A stretch of DNA of 50,564 nucleotides from Chloroflexota bacterium (GTDB taxonomy: Bacteria; Chloroflexota; Limnocylindria; Limnocylindrales; CSP1-4), in contig PLMA01000038.1 in NCBI GenBank assembly GCA_003141455.1, positions 7,391 to 57,954 on the forward strand, read 5' to 3'. A program made the translations under genes and the position numbers. Every line of letters begins with the position of its first letter. Position 1 is the first letter of the stretch. The notes beneath the pieces are model-generated. The model had not been told where the DNA came from and did no database searches. It worked only from the letters and a program-made list of their open reading frames with translations. Positions 50,268-50,564 of the stretch are shown piece after piece.

Positions 50268-50564
50268 CTAAGCCAGGTGAATGGCGGTGATGAGGAGGTC
50301 TATGGCCTTGATCCCGAGGAACGGGGCGATGATTCCGCCGACTCCGTAGATCAGAAGGTTCCGCCGCAGCAAGTCGGCCGCCGGCGCGGCTCGGTAGGCG
50401 ACGCCCCGGAGAGAGAGCGGCACGAGGGCGACGATGATCAGGGCGTTGAAGATGACCGCCGAGAGGATGGCGCTCTGGGGGTTCTCCAGGCGCATGACGT
50501 TGAGGCTGTTGAGTTCGGGGTAGGCCACCATGAACATCGCCGGCAGGATGGCGAAGTACTTGGC
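50268..50564 (-). CDS. kdpB: Potassium-transporting P-type ATPase KdpB, C-terminal end (partial)
   Basis: The frame is open at the right window edge; 98 codons are seen. The sequence ([24 protein letters not shown], then [25 protein letters not shown]) is the unmistakable end of KdpB, including its last transmembrane helices ([11 protein letters not shown] and the final [18 protein letters not shown]). It is the catalytic subunit of the high-affinity Kdp potassium pump. kdpA presumably lies beyond the window. Confidence 0.95.
   Translation of the reverse strand, partial: AKYFAILPAMFMVAYPELNSLNVMRLENPQSAILSAVIFNALIIVALVPLSLRGVAYRAAPAADLLRRNLLIYGVGGIIAPFLGIKAIDLLITAIHLA

Noticed and set aside
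1..50564. Insertion sequences, prophage, toxin-antitoxin or defence genes
   Set aside because: No transposase, integrase, phage or nuclease-type proteins were found; the only mobile-element hints are the tRNA-like fragment and the palindrome with direct repeats.

Overview
This window is GC-rich bacterial chromosome, densely coded and organised in short operons with ATGA/GTGA stop-start overlaps. It looks like a free-living heterotroph that eats plant polysaccharides. The mix of genes, the Ser/Pro/Thr-rich lipoprotein and membrane-protein linkers, and family-5 (Dpp-type) sugar transport suggest Chloroflexota, possibly the Limnocylindria/Ellin6529 side. That assignment is inference: no rRNA or marker gene lies in the window.

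Layout, left to right. (1) 1-4308 (+): the end of an ABC importer (two permeases), a KduI/IolB-type cupin isomerase, a UxaE-type tagaturonate/fructuronate epimerase and an SDR reductase, read as a hexuronate catabolic operon. (2) 4324-7612: larE-larB (-) divergent from a larA-like gene (+), i.e. synthesis and use of the nickel-pincer (NPN) cofactor; larC is not in the window. (3) 7613-14000: a 1609-residue secreted enzyme (CBM, CE4 deacetylase, CBM, GH10 xylanase, two CBM9-like modules, three near-identical 128-residue repeats), with a perfect 11-bp LacI-type operator in its leader and a convergent LacI-family regulator downstream. (4) 14139-27404: a phosphorolytic beta-glycan locus. A LacI regulator and a GH130 phosphorylase are divergent from a Dpp-type oligosaccharide importer and two GH94 phosphorylases. 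(5) 27426-33090: an EamA transporter, a hybrid histidine kinase, an orphan carotenoid-synthesis (DUF422) protein and an unusual zinc-ribbon/TM/Pro-Thr-linker protein. (6) 33239-38893 (-): a CE7 acetyl esterase translationally coupled to two GT39-like membrane glycosyltransferases, then an acyl-CoA ligase. (7) 39024-44557 (-): a PuuD-type glutamine-amidotransferase-like hydrolase, a chemoreceptor, a methyltransferase and a GT87-like glycosyltransferase. (8) 44778-50564: a potassium (Kdp) region in which KdpD is split. The membrane/kinase half pairs with KdpE on the + strand. The N-terminal ATP-binding/Usp half is a separate gene in the kdpB-kdpC operon on the - strand.

Together, regions 1-4 and the CE7 esterase describe capture of hemicellulose and pectin. 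Secreted xylanase/deacetylase would cut and deacetylate xylan, oligosaccharides would enter through ABC importers, intracellular phosphorylases (GH94, GH130) would cleave them while saving ATP, and uronic acids would go through the isomerase/epimerase/reductase branch.

Sequence-level patterns of interest are a shared CTACTAAA motif around the divergent glycan promoters, at least five genes whose start codon lies 6-7 nt after a TANNNT box (leaderless pattern), perfect hairpins without U-tracts, several perfect palindromes, tandem repeats in the GT87/kdpD divergent promoter, and a tRNA 3'-end-like fragment just after kdpE.
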